The notes beneath the pieces are model-generated. The model did no database searches, had not been told where the DNA came from, and saw only the letters and a program-made list of their open reading frames with translations. 64,000 nucleotides of DNA, taken from positions 62,001 through 126,000 of the forward strand of contig JAWSVK010000006.1 in NCBI GenBank assembly GCA_033851955.1, written 5' to 3'. This document shows positions 62,944-64,000 of the stretch, one piece after another (positions within the stretch are counted from its first letter, which is position 1; each line of letters opens with the position of its first letter). The translations under genes and the position numbers were made by a program. Source of the DNA: Profundibacter sp033851955 (GTDB lineage: Bacteria; Pseudomonadota; Alphaproteobacteria; Rhodobacterales; Rhodobacteraceae).

Positions 62944-63702
62944 ATGGCCACGCAAAACCAATTCTCTGAAATGCCGCTGCCCCTGTTTGATGGGTCAGAC
63001 GAGGCTGTGGTTCCTACATCCACGCCGCAACCCTCCTACATCCGCGATCACCGCAAACGTTTGCGCAGCCGCTTCATTGACGGCGGCGCAAACGCCCTGC
63101 CCGACTATGAAATGCTGGAATTGGTCCTGTTTCGCGCCATCCCACGCCGCGATGTAAAACCATTGGCGTGGCGCTTGCTCGATCAATTTGGTGACTTTAA
63201 CCGTGTGATTTCAGCCTCGCCAGAACGGCTGTGCGAAATCAAAGGTGTAGGCGACGCTGTTGTGCTGGAATTAAAAATCGTGGAGGCGGCAGCCCATCGG
63301 CTGGCCCGTGCCCGCGTGATGCAACAACAGGTTTTGTCAGGCTGGGACGCAGTTTTAGACTATTGCCACACCACGATGGCCCACCGTGAAACTGAGCATT
63401 TCCGCGTATTGTACCTAGATCGCAAAAACGTATTGATCGCCGACGAAGAGCAAGCCAAAGGCACCATAGACCATGTACCGGTGTACCCGCGCGAGGTGGT
63501 AAAGCGTGCGTTAGAATTAAACGCGTCAGCCCTGATTTTGGTTCACAATCACCCGTCTGGCGATCCTACTCCATCGGACTCGGACATCAACATGACCAAC
63601 CAAATACAGGACGCCGCCTTAGCGCTAAGCATTACGTTGCACGACCACCTGATCATCGGCAAATCTCGTGAGCTGAGCTTCAAATCAGAAGGCTATTTGT
63701 AA
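62944..63702 (+). CDS. radC: RadC family protein (JAMM/MPN+ domain)
   Basis: The protein has 252 residues from the ATG at 62944. A GTG three codons earlier has a somewhat better ribosome site. An N-terminal helix-hairpin-helix-like part (LCEIKGVGDAVVLELKIVEA) precedes the metal-binding JAMM motif HNHPSGDPTPSDSD (His201, His203, Asp214). Despite the name, a DNA-repair role is not established. Metal-dependent peptidase or other hydrolase activity is possible. Confidence 0.93.
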   Translation: MATQNQFSEMPLPLFDGSDEAVVPTSTPQPSYIRDHRKRLRSRFIDGGANALPDYEMLELVLFRAIPRRDVKPLAWRLLDQFGDFNRVISASPERLCEIKGVGDAVVLELKIVEAAAHRLARARVMQQQVLSGWDAVLDYCHTTMAHRETEHFRVLYLDRKNVLIADEEQAKGTIDHVPVYPREVVKRALELNASALILVHNHPSGDPTPSDSDINMTNQIQDAALALSITLHDHLIIGKSRELSFKSEGYL

Positions 63703-63706
63703 GCGC

Positions 63707-64000
63707 CTACTTGATCCAGACCTCGACCCGTCGATTCACCTGACGACCCCATTCCGTATCATCACACGCCATTGGCAACGCTTCGCCAAACGCTTTGGTG
63801 CTGAGCGTCACCTGGTCGGGCTTCAACGTTGTGGCCGCCAATTTTACAGCAGCACGCACGGCTTTGGCACGGCGCTGCGAAATTATCCGGTTTCCTTTAG
63901 CAGGCCCATCCCCGTCACTAAATCCGACAAACATCAACTCGCGCCCATCATATGCCCCCGCCTCAAGCAGGCGCGCCAACAGTACAACGTTAGAGCGCGA
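63707..64000 (-). CDS. OmpA-domain protein, C-terminal fragment (gene cut by window edge)
   Basis: About 97 residues are readable and the frame stays open to the right edge. The fragment has the OmpA-like peptidoglycan-binding pattern: LMFVGFSDGDGPAKGNRIISQRRAKAVRAAV (the NxxLSxxRAxxV helix variant) and the C-terminal CDDTEWGRQVNRRVEVWIK with the conserved Arg-rich end. In Rhodobacterales such a domain is often fused to a periplasmic substrate-binding-like domain. That cannot be checked here. Confidence 0.8.
   Translation of the reverse strand, partial: SRSNVVLLARLLEAGAYDGRELMFVGFSDGDGPAKGNRIISQRRAKAVRAAVKLAATTLKPDQVTLSTKAFGEALPMACDDTEWGRQVNRRVEVWIK

Overview
The window looks like chromosomal DNA of a marine alphaproteobacterium of the order Rhodobacterales (Roseobacter group). 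The basis is gene content and order: xseB-ispA-dxs, petP-petR, dnaK-dnaJ with an alphaproteobacterial heat-shock promoter, rbfA next to truB, a DUF3035 lipoprotein, a DUF1674 (SDHAF4-like) protein, the edd-eda pair, and many ATGA-type overlaps. Genus and species cannot be named from the sequence alone. I found no rRNA, tRNA, CRISPR array, transposase or phage gene.

Region 1 (1-14 kb) is cell-surface and secreted-protein territory. It holds part of a glycosyltransferase, a GT10-like (fucosyltransferase-type) protein, UDP-galactopyranose mutase (glf), a small secreted protein, a serralysin-type metalloprotease with RTX repeats, a sulfotransferase-like protein, a very large RTX protein, an ABC-2 capsule exporter (kpsT, kpsE, and kpsM probably starting at CTG), and a GT2 enzyme of galactofuranosyltransferase type. 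A Wza/KpsD-like outer-membrane export lipoprotein lies far away at 41.8 kb. The region probably makes and exports a galactofuranose-containing, perhaps sulfated, polysaccharide and supplies two type I secretion substrates. No type I secretion machinery is in the window.

Region 2 (14-30 kb) is housekeeping: a DUF3775 protein, rmuC-mutL, a paired active/inactive M16 peptidase operon, a DUF3035 lipoprotein, lspA, purH, a heparinase II/III-like protein, rsmB, an SDHAF4-like protein, dapB, rbfA, an NAGPA-domain protein and truB. Two copies of a 33-bp hairpin repeat lie directly downstream of the SDHAF4-like gene and truB, and each is followed by an unrecognised accessory ORF.

Region 3 (30-46 kb) carries paaABCDE (aerobic phenylacetate epoxidation) with a large inverted repeat upstream and a hairpin between paaA and paaB. 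Then come an epimerase, the isoprenoid operon (HDAC-like gene, xseB, ispA, dxs), petPR, ilvE, the wza-like gene, and glutathione-dependent formaldehyde oxidation (class III ADH and S-formylglutathione hydrolase) next to a TetR regulator.

Region 4 (45.7-64 kb) carries mbfA with an Irr/ICE-like box, an AEC transporter, and an overlapping five-gene operon (YaiI/DUF188, HAD, ornithine-cyclodeaminase-like, phytanoyl-CoA-dioxygenase-like, alpha/beta hydrolase). It continues with edd-eda behind a LacI-type palindrome, a frameshifted leucine-rich-repeat gene, an MFS transporter, zapE, a GNAT, an ACR3/BASS-like transporter, dnaK-dnaJ, radC and the C-terminus of an OmpA-domain protein. The most useful new observations are the frameshifted LRR gene, the probable CTG start of kpsM, the paired hairpin repeats, the paa inverted repeat, and CtrA-like and Irr-like sites.
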